From positions 1-64,000 of the forward strand of contig JAETQH010000008.1 of the NCBI GenBank assembly GCA_021770785.1: a stretch of DNA of 64,000 bases. The letters run 5' to 3'. The notes beneath the pieces are model-generated. The model worked only from the letters and a program-made list of their open reading frames with translations. It ran no database searches and was not told the DNA's origin. A program made the position numbers and the translations under genes. Position 1 is the first letter of the stretch, and every line of letters starts with the position of its first letter. The DNA is from Lachnospiraceae bacterium (GTDB taxonomy: Bacteria > Bacillota > Clostridia > Lachnospirales > Lachnospiraceae). Positions 17,121 to 26,056 of this stretch are shown here, piece by piece.

Positions 17121-17480
17121 TCAATCCTCCTTTGGTCGTGACAGGCTTAAAACGTCATTGTAATATTTATTCAGTATTGTACCTGTCTTTTTTACTTTTG
17201 TCTTGCACTCTGCAAGGCTTCCTGTTTCCACGATAAGCAGTTTTACCTGTGGAATCTTTTCCAATGTGTCCTTTAAATGCTCTTCGATACCCTCACGGCT
17301 CCCGGAAAATATGGTATTTTCAACTAAACCCGTCCTTGTTGTCGGTCCGATATAGATAAATCTACCCTCTGTGGTTTCCGTATTTGCCGTTTCCTGCGGT
17401 TTTTCCTCTTTAGGTGTAGAATTTACCGCCTTTTCATTTTCAACCGCCTTTTTGGCGGTCGTGCGTGTTCCTGCTGCCAT
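17121..17480 (-). CDS. Hypothetical tail-module protein, 119 aa
   Basis: The N-terminal 45 residues are a Lys/Glu/Thr-rich disordered stretch (KAVENEKAVNSTPKEEKPQ). The rest, GRFIYIGPTTRTGLVENTIF and IPQVKLLIVETGSLAECKTK, looks like a small alpha/beta domain. It is the gene before the sheath, four bases away, a place where many Clostridia myoviruses carry a similar protein of unknown role. Confidence 0.78.
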   Translation of the reverse strand: MAAGTRTTAKKAVENEKAVNSTPKEEKPQETANTETTEGRFIYIGPTTRTGLVENTIFSGSREGIEEHLKDTLEKIPQVKLLIVETGSLAECKTKVKKTGTILNKYYNDVLSLSRPKED

Positions 17481-17493
17481 TTTGGCTACCTCC

Positions 17494-17967
17494 TTACTCT
17501 AAATATTTCCTTACATCACGTTTTACCTTTTGCATTTCCCAAATAGTCATCATCTCGCCCACTTGGTAAACTTCCAAATCATCATCATAGATAACCGTTT
17601 CTATTGGTTTCTGACAGGAATAGCGGTCTACTATTACTGTGTCCTCTAACAACTTGGTTTCAAGTCTTGTAAGCAGATTTAAGCATTGTATATAATTCTC
17701 CTGCTTATCCTCGGCAAACGTCACACAAATAATACGCACCCTGCATACGCTCTCTTCATCATCTGTTTTCTTTGTAAGAAACTTTAAGAGTATGTAAGGT
17801 GCTGCTTTTTTCTCCGATTCCTTATCGGGAAGATTGCCTATAAAGACTTTTGGTGGTTGTTCTCCTGCTTCTGTTCCGTTCTCCGGGACTCTCGCAATCA
17901 AACGCATATCCTTTGTAATTTCCTCGCAATACTTTTGCAAAGATACCAATAGGTCTAATGGTGTCAC
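17494..17967 (-). CDS. Putative tail terminator/completion protein, 157 aa
   Basis: Begins MTPLDLLVSLQKYCEEITKD, then KVFIGNLPDKESEKKAAPYILLKF-like strands (partly quoted), RVRIICVTFAEDKQENYIQC and an LLTRLETKLLEDTVIVD helix. Length, fold pattern and position between the gpZ-like gene and the sheath fit tail terminator proteins. This assignment rests mostly on gene order. Confidence 0.65.
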   Translation of the reverse strand: MTPLDLLVSLQKYCEEITKDMRLIARVPENGTEAGEQPPKVFIGNLPDKESEKKAAPYILLKFLTKKTDDEESVCRVRIICVTFAEDKQENYIQCLNLLTRLETKLLEDTVIVDRYSCQKPIETVIYDDDLEVYQVGEMMTIWEMQKVKRDVRKYLE

Positions 17968-17969
17968 TT

Positions 17970-18608
17970 TTAACCTCCGTTTCCGCTCAAAAGCCTTTCA
18001 ATTTCATGCTCGATTCTCTGATTGATAACCTCGTTTACTCTGTCCTCCACCGTTTGTATAACCTCTTCATTGCCTACCATTTGCGGTACTGACGGGGACA
18101 GTAATTCCTTTATTGCTTGATTATGCTTATTTCTCCCAACTTTTCCTGTTTTTGTTGTGTATCTCTTGCCGGAATACACATTTTCTCGCCTTTCAAATAT
18201 TCCAACATGTCCTGTCCTCATTTGTGCTACAAACGTATCTTTTTTTCTCGTAAACGGCACTAAACTACTTGCTTTTAGGACTGCTGCACTCGGGGTTTTC
18301 CCTTGTTTTGGGGTGTTGGGGGAAACTTTAAATCGAATTAGCGGTATTACTCCGCCGGAAAATTCAATACTTCCTACGATTCCGTTATCGCTTTGGCTTA
18401 CGCTGTTGTATTTCATATATCCGCTACTTTTAAAATCTCCTGCGGAAATATGATACGTTTCCCTAACCGCCTTACTTGCTACCGTTCTTCCCGCCATTAG
18501 TCCTCTTGTTAAAGCAGGCTTTAATACCTTTTCTTCTGCATTTTCGATTCCTGCAAGAATAGCGTGTAGCCTGTCGGTTGTTTCTTCCGATACTTCTACA
18601 TCAATCAT
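17970..18608 (-). CDS. Minor tail protein Z-like (gpZ/HK97 gp10 group)
   Basis: This 212-residue protein resembles lambda gpZ: ALTRGLMAGRTVASKAVRET, YHISAGDFKSSGYMKY, a short GVIPLIRFKV segment and VAQMRTGHVGIFERRENV. gpZ-like proteins act at the head-tail interface. It shares base 18608 with the upstream head-tail gene. Confidence 0.8.
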   Translation of the reverse strand: MIDVEVSEETTDRLHAILAGIENAEEKVLKPALTRGLMAGRTVASKAVRETYHISAGDFKSSGYMKYNSVSQSDNGIVGSIEFSGGVIPLIRFKVSPNTPKQGKTPSAAVLKASSLVPFTRKKDTFVAQMRTGHVGIFERRENVYSGKRYTTKTGKVGRNKHNQAIKELLSPSVPQMVGNEEVIQTVEDRVNEVINQRIEHEIERLLSGNGG

Positions 18609-18943
18609 TATTCATCATACCTCTCTAGGTCTATGATTAACTCGTTGTACTCGTTTAGGACGTTGGTAATCTTAAAAAGGTCGCTGCCTATCCAAAACCT
18701 CATACCCTGCCTTGGCTCTTTTCCTAAGTCTTTTAACCGCACCCGGATAACAACAAATTTCCCATAGATACCCTCCGCATGGTCCCCTCCGCCGTTTCGG
18801 TCTTTGGTTTCCTCTGAATCAAATATGACGGGAATATTTTTATCTATCCCGTCACATCTGATTCTTTTTAACTGTGCAAATTCTTCCGTGTTGAAAAAAG
18901 TTGTGTCCAAGTCCTTATCAAGCATTTCCTTAAAGTTTTTCAT
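18608..18943 (-). CDS. Head-tail connector-like protein, 111 aa
   Basis: I chose the ATG at 18941-18943 (MKNFKEMLDKD), preceded by AGGCGGTGTGCT; longer readings run into the capsid gene. The product has TFFNTEEFAQLKRIRCDGID and an RFWIGSDLFKITNVLNEYN strand, a pattern seen in lambda FII/gp9-type head-tail joining proteins. It follows the capsid gene by 10 bases. Confidence 0.7.
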   Translation of the reverse strand: MKNFKEMLDKDLDTTFFNTEEFAQLKRIRCDGIDKNIPVIFDSEETKDRNGGGDHAEGIYGKFVVIRVRLKDLGKEPRQGMRFWIGSDLFKITNVLNEYNELIIDLERYDE

Positions 18944-18953
18944 AGCACACCGC

Positions 18954-20009
18954 CTAGCAGACGGTAGCAACAAACCAAGAATCCACTTCATGCGGTACGC
19001 AAAGAGGGGCTGCGGACAACTGTAAAAATCTTCTTGCCGGGCGTCTTTCTACCCACTGCTCCGGGATTCTCGCACCCTCGACTACCGCAATCGTCTTTCC
19101 TGCTTCGTCTACAATGCCGACCGCACCGTAATACATAGAGTAGGTGGCTTCGGTAGATAACAGGGCAACGATATTAGCAGGAAGTAACGGCTTATCCTCC
19201 GGCTTTTCCTTATTCGTCCAATTATCAAGATACCACTCGTTGTAGGTATAAATATCCATTCCCAACTCGTGGATAGTGCCAATGTATGTAGCACCGTTCG
19301 GCAGTTCTTTAGGGACGATAACCGCAACCTCAAAACGTCTTACGTCAAGCACTTTCTGTACTTCCTCGTCCTGTAAGAACGCTTCCAATGCGTCCGCACC
19401 CATAAGGCAGATATTGCAGTTTACAAAACCTGTTTTCTGTACCTGCTTACGCCAAGCCTTTAACTGTGCAATCTTACCGCCCTGCTTGGTTTTCCAACTG
19501 TCGGCGGTTTTAAGCGTTTCTCTGTTGGTAAACTGAAAATCAATCTCTTCCTGTAATACCTTGCCGTCCTTATCAAGAATCGGAATCTTGCCCGTAAATA
19601 ACGCCTGGCAGCACATCCACTCTTCACGGCGGGTAATCATCTCGTCCAGTTCGGTAAAATCACGCTGCATTTTCTCAACGGCTCTCTGATTGGGGGATTT
19701 ACCGTTATACAGGCTTTCGCCGGGGGTACGCTTCAAAATATCGTCCACCGTGGTAATCTTGTTCGGTGCTACAAGCGGTGGCTCGTAGGTGTTGGTCTGA
19801 TAACCCTCGTTGTCGATTGTCACACCGCCAATCTTTTTATGTACGAACGGTGCTAACTGACGGTTGCCCTTTTTAAAGTCAACGTCAATCTTCTGCGTGT
19901 CAAAAGTTTCCGTATTGCGGAAAAACGTATCTTTGATGAAAGTATGCACTTTCGGCATACGCTCCACTAATTTACCCATTGTCCTCGGGTCGTAAATGCT
20001 GATTGCCAT
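18954..20009 (-). CDS. Major capsid protein E (lambda gpE family)
   Basis: A 351-residue capsid protein of the lambda E family: ISIYDPRTMGKLVERMPKVH, FIKDTFFRNTETFDTQKIDV, FVHKKIGGVTIDNEGYQTNT and YTYNEWYLDN. It builds the icosahedral shell. The decoration protein and prohead protease lie directly upstream, so the module order is protease-decoration-capsid as in lambda C-D-E. AGGAGATAAAGAATT precedes the ATG. Confidence 0.95.
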   Translation of the reverse strand: MAISIYDPRTMGKLVERMPKVHTFIKDTFFRNTETFDTQKIDVDFKKGNRQLAPFVHKKIGGVTIDNEGYQTNTYEPPLVAPNKITTVDDILKRTPGESLYNGKSPNQRAVEKMQRDFTELDEMITRREEWMCCQALFTGKIPILDKDGKVLQEEIDFQFTNRETLKTADSWKTKQGGKIAQLKAWRKQVQKTGFVNCNICLMGADALEAFLQDEEVQKVLDVRRFEVAVIVPKELPNGATYIGTIHELGMDIYTYNEWYLDNWTNKEKPEDKPLLPANIVALLSTEATYSMYYGAVGIVDEAGKTIAVVEGARIPEQWVERRPARRFLQLSAAPLCVPHEVDSWFVATVC

Positions 20010-20028
20010 AATTCTTTATCTCCTTTTC

Positions 20029-20412
20029 TTATTCTCCGCCGTTCTCGCTCTGCGTTGCGGTTACTGCGTTGTCTGTGTCTACCAAGAAAATACCCAACTT
20101 TCTAAACGGTGCTTTATAATCCGCTGCCGTAGTTCCTGCGGGTACTTCGATAGAATCACCGAAAAACTGACCTGTAAGGTAGATTACTACCTCTTCGCCC
20201 GCTTCGGCGTTCTCTGCTGCCAAGCCGTAAACATCTGCTACGGTGTCTGACGTAACGGCTTTAATCTTTCCGTCCGTTCCAAGCACAACGGGCATAAGTT
20301 CAATGATTGTTTCGCCCTCTGCCACCGTGCCCGAATCGGTCACAACGGGATAATCCCCGGCGTGTACCATTTTAGGGTTGTAACTTCCTAACAATTCTTT
20401 TCCTGCTGCCAT
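20029..20412 (-). CDS. Head decoration protein (lambda gpD-like)
   Basis: A 127-residue protein matching gpD-type decoration proteins in size and order, with VTDSGTVAEGETIIELMPVV and YGLAAENAEAGEEVVIYLTG. Trimers of this protein stabilise the expanded capsid. A parS-like palindrome (20327-20343) falls at the N-terminal VVTDSGT. Confidence 0.87.
   Translation of the reverse strand: MAAGKELLGSYNPKMVHAGDYPVVTDSGTVAEGETIIELMPVVLGTDGKIKAVTSDTVADVYGLAAENAEAGEEVVIYLTGQFFGDSIEVPAGTTAADYKAPFRKLGIFLVDTDNAVTATQSENGGE
20327..20343. repeat. parS-like palindrome copy 3
   Basis: GTGCCCGAATCGGTCAC, one base different (position 4) from the consensus, at one of the non-pairing positions. It is in the decoration gene, encoding VTDSGT. 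Confidence 0.65.
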
Positions 20413-20428
20413 TCTTCCTTACCTCCTG

Positions 20429-21673
20429 TTAGTTTTTCTTCGGGTACATCTGGTCGATAATATCCCCGAACGGGTCCTCGCTCTTGCCTGTACCGCCTTT
20501 GTTGGATACCGGGTTTACGTCCTTAACGTGGGAATCGTCAATATCTTCCTCACGGTCGCTTAAAAACGCCTGCCCTGTCTTTTTCTGCTCTGCCACAATC
20601 TGCATTGCAAACGCTTCCGCACTTACAGGCTCTTCATACTTGGCTTTTCTTGCCAAGTCCTCAAAACCCGGCAGGGTAATATCATCAATCGCCTTGATTC
20701 TCGCCCTCTCTGCGTCTACTGCTGCCTTGCTTCCTGCTGCGTCTGTGCCGGCCCCTGCCAAAATCTCGTTTCTATACGCATTGGCTACGTCCGGGTGTTC
20801 CTTTTTAAACTCGTCCAATGTCATTTTCTTATCCTCCTTATTTTCTGCATTGGGTTTATTATTATGGCTATTGGCGTAGCCTAATAATCCTTTGGGTATT
20901 GTGTGAAAATCGCTGATACTGATAGGCACAGAATTAACAATAATTTTTTCTGCGTTTTCTACCTCTGTTTGCACCTCTGTAAACATAACGGCGGTACAAA
21001 ATCCTGCGTCTACTGCTTCCTGCCCTGTAAACCATGTACCCTCGTCTGCCATAAGCCTTTTAATTTCTTCCTCCGACTTATCCGTAACGGTCATATAGCA
21101 ATTAACAATAGACTGTTTGATTGTTTCCAATTCTTTTCCGATATTGGCTAAATCCGTAGTATTGTAATATCCAAGCAACCCGGCTAAAGGGTCGTGTATC
21201 ATAAATACGCCTGCTATGGAAATTTCGATACTGTCGCCTGCCATTGCTATAATCGTGGCAGCACTCGCACACCACCCGTCAATTTTTACGGATATTTTCG
21301 CCTTATGCTCTTTCAGACGGGTATATATCGCTACTGCTGCAAACACATCTCCACCGCCCGAATTGATACGCACGATAATTTCATCTACCGCACCAATGGC
21401 TTTAAGGTCGTTATTAAATTCTGCCGGGGTAATTTCATCTCCATACCACGAATACTCTGAAATTTCGCTATACAAAAAAAGTTCTGTGGTATTTTCCTCT
21501 TCGTTTTTAACAAAATTCCAAAATCTGTGTATCTCTGCTTTATTCCTCGGTTTCTTTCTCTGCCTGCCCTCCGTCATTGCCGGGGTTGGCGTTGTCCTTG
21601 TCGGGGTCGTGTTCCCTGTCTGATTCCGAATCCCTGTTATCCGTAGGGATTTTTTCAGCCTGCTGCCCTGCAT
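20429..21673 (-). CDS. ClpP-fold prohead protease (lambda gpC-like)
   Basis: The protease core runs from about residue 60. Conserved features are VRINSGGGDVFAAVAIYTRL, the nucleophile Ser in GWCASAATIIA and the catalytic His in MIHDPLAG. It trims scaffold and capsid parts during head maturation. The C-terminal region (about 270-400) is acidic and helical and may serve as scaffold, as Nu3 does inside lambda C. The ATG at 21671-21673 has a very strong AAAGGAGGT site, and the first 45 codons overlap the portal gene end. Confidence 0.9.
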   Translation of the reverse strand: MQGSRLKKSLRITGIRNQTGNTTPTRTTPTPAMTEGRQRKKPRNKAEIHRFWNFVKNEEENTTELFLYSEISEYSWYGDEITPAEFNNDLKAIGAVDEIIVRINSGGGDVFAAVAIYTRLKEHKAKISVKIDGWCASAATIIAMAGDSIEISIAGVFMIHDPLAGLLGYYNTTDLANIGKELETIKQSIVNCYMTVTDKSEEEIKRLMADEGTWFTGQEAVDAGFCTAVMFTEVQTEVENAEKIIVNSVPISISDFHTIPKGLLGYANSHNNKPNAENKEDKKMTLDEFKKEHPDVANAYRNEILAGAGTDAAGSKAAVDAERARIKAIDDITLPGFEDLARKAKYEEPVSAEAFAMQIVAEQKKTGQAFLSDREEDIDDSHVKDVNPVSNKGGTGKSEDPFGDIIDQMYPKKN

Positions 21674-23186
21674 TTTTTCCTACCTCCTTTAACAATTCCT
21701 CTTCTCGCTTACGCTGCTTCACATTCTTGTAAAAATCTGTGCCTGTAAGTTCCCTTGCTTCTCTTTCCCTTGTGGAATATCCGCCCTGTACCCTTAAATC
21801 CGCTGCCTGTACCTCTTTTGTCGGGTCTAACTGTCCGGCACTCGGTCCGCTCCATTCCGCCGAACAATAGGCAGATTTAATAATCGGGTCGGCAAAAAAG
21901 CCGGGTGCTTTGATTCTTCCCTTGGCTACGGCTTCGCTCAACCATTCCTCATAGATTGGTTGGCAAAAATCCGCCACAAACCACGCCCGGTACATCTTTA
22001 TGACCTTGAAAAACTCCAAGATAGCGGCCCTTGACGCTGAATAATTGCTGTTGAACGCCATAATGAGGATTTCATAAGGGATTTCCAACGCTGCCCCTAT
22101 CTGCTTGATAACCGCTATCACAAAGGGGTCAAAGTTTGAGTTTGGTCTGCCCGGATTAACCATATTTGCCTTTTCGCCCTCGCCCAAGTCAATGACTGCC
22201 CCGGGTGCAAGTTCAATACTGCCCTCGTCCTCTGCGTCTACCTGTAATTCCTCCGGCACGGCTTCCCCGAATGGCACATCATCACTTGCACTTTCTTTTT
22301 CAATGAACACGGTAAAAAGTCCGTTTATGACTGCTGCCAATACCTCCGCTTCCGTGTAGCGTCCTAACTGCTTTATCGTTTCAATGACAGGGGATAAAAA
22401 AGGAACGCCCCGGACTTGCCCGATACGCTCCCGATTCATAACGTGTAATATGTTTCTCCTGCCTGTCTTTTCTCCATACGCTGCGACCCTTACCCATTCC
22501 CTCGGGTTGCGGTCAACAAATGACAGCGGGTGGAATTTCGATATATGGTAGGCTACTACCTCCCCCGCTTCGTTCTTTTCCACTCCCTCACAAAACAAAG
22601 GATTTACCTTCTCTTTGTCCGGGGTGCTTATCCTGTCTGCTTCGATAAGTTCAATCCGCAAATCGTAAATGCTTCCTATCCTTTTTGACGTATTCATAAG
22701 TGCGAACGAATCGCCACTAAGCAGGGCATTAAGTAACGCCAACTGCTGCAACTGATAGAAGTTATCCAACCTCTCCATATCGCAATTTGTGGAATCCGCC
22801 CAATGTGCAAACTCCCTCTCTATGGTTTCCTCTAATTCCCTTGCCTTTTCCGGCGGAATCTTTAATATTTCCTCGTTTAAGGACGCTTTAAGGTGCAAGC
22901 CTACGCCTACGGTGTTTGTTCTTAGGCGTTTTACCGCTCCTGTGGCAATGTTAGACCCTCCATAGTACAAATCCCTTGACCTCTGCCGTAACGGGTCTAT
23001 ATTGTCCTCTATATCTTCCCTGTGGCTACCTCCGCCATGTGTCCAACCGATAACCGATTTTTTCGTACCGTTTGCCCCATAGTTTCCGTAACCGCTGTTT
23101 ACCATGCTTAATCTCTTCTTGGCAACTTCCCTTTTTAATGCTTTTTCCGGGGAAATTGTGGCTATTGCCCTGTCTAACAGATTCAA
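21540..23186 (-). CDS. Portal protein (lambda gpB family)
   Basis: This 548-residue portal has the lambda-family features: ALKREVAKKRL, DPLRQRSRDLYYGGSNIATG, LKASLNEEI, ALLNALLSGDSFALMNTSKR, EADRISTP and FNSNYSASRAAILEFFKVIK. Twelve copies form the DNA entry and exit ring. The start is a TTG at 23184-23186 preceded by AAAGGAGGT; no ATG fits the N-terminus. The C-terminal tail is Lys/Asp/Asn rich and overlaps the protease gene. Confidence 0.94.
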   Translation of the reverse strand: MNLLDRAIATISPEKALKREVAKKRLSMVNSGYGNYGANGTKKSVIGWTHGGGSHREDIEDNIDPLRQRSRDLYYGGSNIATGAVKRLRTNTVGVGLHLKASLNEEILKIPPEKARELEETIEREFAHWADSTNCDMERLDNFYQLQQLALLNALLSGDSFALMNTSKRIGSIYDLRIELIEADRISTPDKEKVNPLFCEGVEKNEAGEVVAYHISKFHPLSFVDRNPREWVRVAAYGEKTGRRNILHVMNRERIGQVRGVPFLSPVIETIKQLGRYTEAEVLAAVINGLFTVFIEKESASDDVPFGEAVPEELQVDAEDEGSIELAPGAVIDLGEGEKANMVNPGRPNSNFDPFVIAVIKQIGAALEIPYEILIMAFNSNYSASRAAILEFFKVIKMYRAWFVADFCQPIYEEWLSEAVAKGRIKAPGFFADPIIKSAYCSAEWSGPSAGQLDPTKEVQAADLRVQGGYSTREREARELTGTDFYKNVKQRKREEELLKEVGKNAGQQAEKIPTDNRDSESDREHDPDKDNANPGNDGGQAEKETEE

Positions 23187-23237
23187 AACCGTCCTAACCT
23201 CCTTTCATCTGTACTTTTGTGCTGGAAAATCCGCACG

Positions 23238-23282
23238 AAAAAAGCACCCTCGGAATATTTCTTACTTCCTCTTGGTGCTTTT
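23238..23282 (-). terminator. Intrinsic terminator upstream of the portal gene
   Basis: AAAAGCACC and GGTGCTTTT pair as a 9-bp stem with an inner GGAA/TTCC stem. On the minus strand it is followed by a run of six T. It lies between the promoter-like element at 23293-23330 and the portal start at 23186, so it would stop transcripts from that promoter unless read through. Confidence 0.75.
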
Positions 23283-23292
23283 GCTATTTTAT

Positions 23293-23330
23293 ATAATAAC
23301 ATAAAAAATCGGGCAATGGCGGGCAATCTT
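23293..23330 (-). promoter_or_regulatory. Late promoter-like element, copy A
   Basis: A 31-bp element (23300-23330) is identical to one at 27012-27042. It contains TTGCCCGCCATTGCCCG, a direct repeat with a 10-bp period, followed by an A/T tract ending in ATG. One base later comes TATTAT (23293-23298) as an extended -10 (TGtTATTAT). There is no consensus -35; the repeat occupies its place, as at activator-dependent or Q-type promoters. Confidence 0.7.
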
Positions 23331-23338
23331 TTATTTTT

Positions 23339-23575
23339 TTATAAATCCCTCGGTACAATCCTATAAACCCTGTTTCTGCCCTTGTTTTTGGCTATATTCT
23401 CCAATTCTGCCACTTTATTACTCCAATACTTTACTTGGTTGCGTATTTCGCTTAAATTCGCCCGTGTAAAGGATTTTCCGCCTATTGTATATGCTTGGTT
23501 GATTGCTACTTGGCTTTCGGCTTCAAGCCACATATCCAAGTGCTTTTTTGCTACTTCTAATGTAATTCCTGCCAT
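23339..23575 (-). CDS. gpW-like head-tail joining protein (DUF6148-type), 78 aa
   Basis: A small helical protein: ITLEVAKKHLDMWLEAESQV, then YTIGGKSFTRANLSEIRNQV and KYWSNKVAEL. The IGGKSFTRANL motif is typical of gpW/DUF6148 proteins encoded between large terminase and portal. gpW stabilises packaged DNA and joins heads to tails. Its ATG overlaps the terminase stop by one base. Confidence 0.85.
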   Translation of the reverse strand: MAGITLEVAKKHLDMWLEAESQVAINQAYTIGGKSFTRANLSEIRNQVKYWSNKVAELENIAKNKGRNRVYRIVPRDL

Positions 23576-25419
23576 TATGTGATACCTCCGCTTCTATTTC
23601 CCCTGCGTCTTGCTTTCCTCGGTGGGGTCTGTGTGTTTCCTGCTGCTTTTTGTGGTGGCTCTTTAAGGGTCAAGCCTGTAATCTCTATTGCTGCCTGTGC
23701 ATAATTCCGGCAGTCTAAAGGCTCGTTTCTCTTTGTTTCCCCTGTGAGTTCCCATACAAAGTACGGTCGCCCTTTTTTATACCTTAATACCTGTTTTTCT
23801 GCCGTCAATCCTTTAAAATAATCTTCGTCATACCCCCGAATATTATTATTTTCATCTTTCGGGAAGTGGCAGTATCCGGGGCCCTCTTCCTCAATCTGCA
23901 ATCTCTGTAATAACAGGGATTTACCCGTATCTACCCCAAGGGTAAATAAATACGTCTGTTCTCTGTTATTCTTTGACGGCTTCGGAATATATGGGCGGTC
24001 TGTGCCGTCCTTTCCTTTGATTGCAAATATCTTTCTTGCTGTTCTTGCCTTGCAGAATTTGTATACTTTGTTGGTAAAGTGTCCGCCCGAATCCATACAG
24101 GCACATATAATACGCAATTCCGTACCGTCTGCCTTTTTGAATTTCTGTAAAAGAAACTCGTCTAAGTTTTTCCATACCTCCGCCTGCTTCAAGTCGCCGT
24201 AAATTCTCTTGTATATAATACCGTAAGATTCATGCCCTACGCCCCAACCGACAACCTCTACCTCAAATCTATCGTCCTGTGTGTCGATTCCTGCGGTAAG
24301 TGCTATAACCTCTTCCGGCACTTCACAACGGTATTTTTCACGGCGTTTTAGTAAATCGTCCTTACTTGCCTTTTCGCCCTCTTCCTCCCAAGTCTGCCCC
24401 AACTCGGTATTAACCCAAGACTTCATAAGTTCGATATTGCCTTTTTTTAACGCTTGGTCTGCTTCAATAAATCCTTTTACTATCTTCTCCCAACCAAAAA
24501 ACGTAGACGCAAGAGAATTAAAATGGAATCCCCTTACTTTCCTGTTTGGGTATTTCGCTATATACCGCCCCTCGTTAAAATGGTCCTTCCATTCAACCTC
24601 TGAATGGATACAACCACATTTCGTACAGGCGTATGTAATGCTTTCTACCTCCCCGTCTGCGTCAATTTTGTATGTGAGATTGCCCCACTCTAACGGTTGC
24701 AATTCCCCGCAACTCGGACACGGTACATTCCACTCTTCCATTGTCGAATGTTCGTACTCCATTTCTATACGGCTTGCCCCTTTTACTGTCGGCGTGCTTG
24801 TGTCTACCTCTTTTCTGTTCCAATAGGTTGTAAGTCGTTTTCCTGCAAGTATCAGAGGGTCGCCCTCTGCCCCTGCGGTCGGCGGGTATGCGTCTATTTC
24901 ATCTGCAAGCAGGATACGGATAGGACGGCTACGCAATTCCGTAGGACTGTTTGCCCCTGTCATTGTGATACGTCCCCCCGGAAATGCCTTTTTAAAAATG
25001 GTATTACCGCTCGTCCTGCTCTTTTCGTTTATCTTATCCCTTAACGCCGGAGTATCCCTTACCATTGGCATAAGCCTATCTTTGCTCATGGTTTCTGCAA
25101 GCGATAAGGTAGGCTGCATACAAAGGATAGTACAAGGGTCATAGTGCATATAGTAGCCTATGGTGTTCAATAAAAAAGCGTCTGTTTTTCCCATTTGTGC
25201 AGCACTCATTACTACGACCTTTTCAACGGATATATCGGTTATAGCGTCCATAATCTCCCGCTGCCAAGGTGCTTTATCTGTGTTCCAATGTCCGCCTTTG
25301 CTGCCCGATTCAGAGGAAAGACGGCGGTATTTATCCGCCCATTGTGATAGCGTAAGGTCGGGTGGTGGCTCTAGTACCTTAAATATCCGATTGAAAAGGT
25401 CAATCGTTTCCCTCTTCAT
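23575..25419 (-). CDS. Terminase large subunit (lambda gpA family)
   Basis: This 614-residue protein begins MKRETIDLFN, at the ATG 25417-25419 preceded by GGAGGAAATTAAAGAAG. The Walker A-like SAAQMGKT is at residues 72-79, the Walker B-like ILLADEIDAYPP at about 160, and a zinc ribbon CPSCGE...CTKCGC at about 250-275. The C-terminal nuclease domain includes LTAGIDTQDDRFEVEVVGWG. It cuts and pumps DNA into proheads. It overlaps the terminase small subunit gene by 20 bases. Confidence 0.95.
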   Translation of the reverse strand: MKRETIDLFNRIFKVLEPPPDLTLSQWADKYRRLSSESGSKGGHWNTDKAPWQREIMDAITDISVEKVVVMSAAQMGKTDAFLLNTIGYYMHYDPCTILCMQPTLSLAETMSKDRLMPMVRDTPALRDKINEKSRTSGNTIFKKAFPGGRITMTGANSPTELRSRPIRILLADEIDAYPPTAGAEGDPLILAGKRLTTYWNRKEVDTSTPTVKGASRIEMEYEHSTMEEWNVPCPSCGELQPLEWGNLTYKIDADGEVESITYACTKCGCIHSEVEWKDHFNEGRYIAKYPNRKVRGFHFNSLASTFFGWEKIVKGFIEADQALKKGNIELMKSWVNTELGQTWEEEGEKASKDDLLKRREKYRCEVPEEVIALTAGIDTQDDRFEVEVVGWGVGHESYGIIYKRIYGDLKQAEVWKNLDEFLLQKFKKADGTELRIICACMDSGGHFTNKVYKFCKARTARKIFAIKGKDGTDRPYIPKPSKNNREQTYLFTLGVDTGKSLLLQRLQIEEEGPGYCHFPKDENNNIRGYDEDYFKGLTAEKQVLRYKKGRPYFVWELTGETKRNEPLDCRNYAQAAIEITGLTLKEPPQKAAGNTQTPPRKARRRGNRSGGIT

Positions 25420-25894
25420 CTTCTTTAATTTCCTCCTTAAACATTTCCTCAAAATTCGATAACTCGGTTAAGGCTTCTTTGATTTTCCCATTAAGGTATA
25501 AAAAAATCTTAGCCTTATCCGTCATTGTTGCCAACTTCTCCGCTTCCTCCGCCGGAATCGCACTTAAACGGCTCTTAAAGTTTATCAGCGTGGCGGTCAT
25601 TATCTTTTCTATGTCCTCCGCCTTGTGTAACTCTCCTTTTTTTACCGATAAATCCAATTCCTCATTAAGTCTTTTCGCTCTTGTGAGTTTTGCCCTCTCT
25701 TCGTTTAGGTCTACCGCTTCCTGTGTTTCCGGGTTGCGGTCCCTTAAATATCTGATGTATGCCCGGTTGGTTTCTGCCAATGAATATAAATTGCCTTGCG
25801 TGGTGTGTAAGATTCCTTTCTGTGTCAACCTCTCTACATTTTTGGGGGTCATATCTAGGAATTTTGCCACCGCATTTTTATCATAGAGTTTCAA
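25400..25894 (-). CDS. Terminase small subunit, Nu1-like
   Basis: The N-terminal winged-helix part reads DKNAVAKFLDMTPKNVERLTQ, with a wing GILHTTQGNLYSLAETNRAY, as in Nu1-type proteins. The remaining residues are helical (EERAKLTRAKRLNEELDLSV and EDIEKIMTATLINFKSRL). Nu1 binds cos and recruits the large subunit. It directly precedes the gpA-like gene, as in lambda. Confidence 0.85.
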   Translation of the reverse strand: MKLYDKNAVAKFLDMTPKNVERLTQKGILHTTQGNLYSLAETNRAYIRYLRDRNPETQEAVDLNEERAKLTRAKRLNEELDLSVKKGELHKAEDIEKIMTATLINFKSRLSAIPAEEAEKLATMTDKAKIFLYLNGKIKEALTELSNFEEMFKEEIKEDEEGND

Positions 25895-26056
25895 AATCCT
25901 ACCCCCTTAAAAAAATTTCCGCAATTTTGGAAGTTGATTTTTTGCCCCGGAATCTAGGCAGGTTTTGGGGTCACGGCACCCGCATAAAAATTTTTTATTT
26001 TTACAGTACCTTTTGACCGCTCCGCCTGCTGCCGTGGCGGTGTTTCTTTAAAAAAA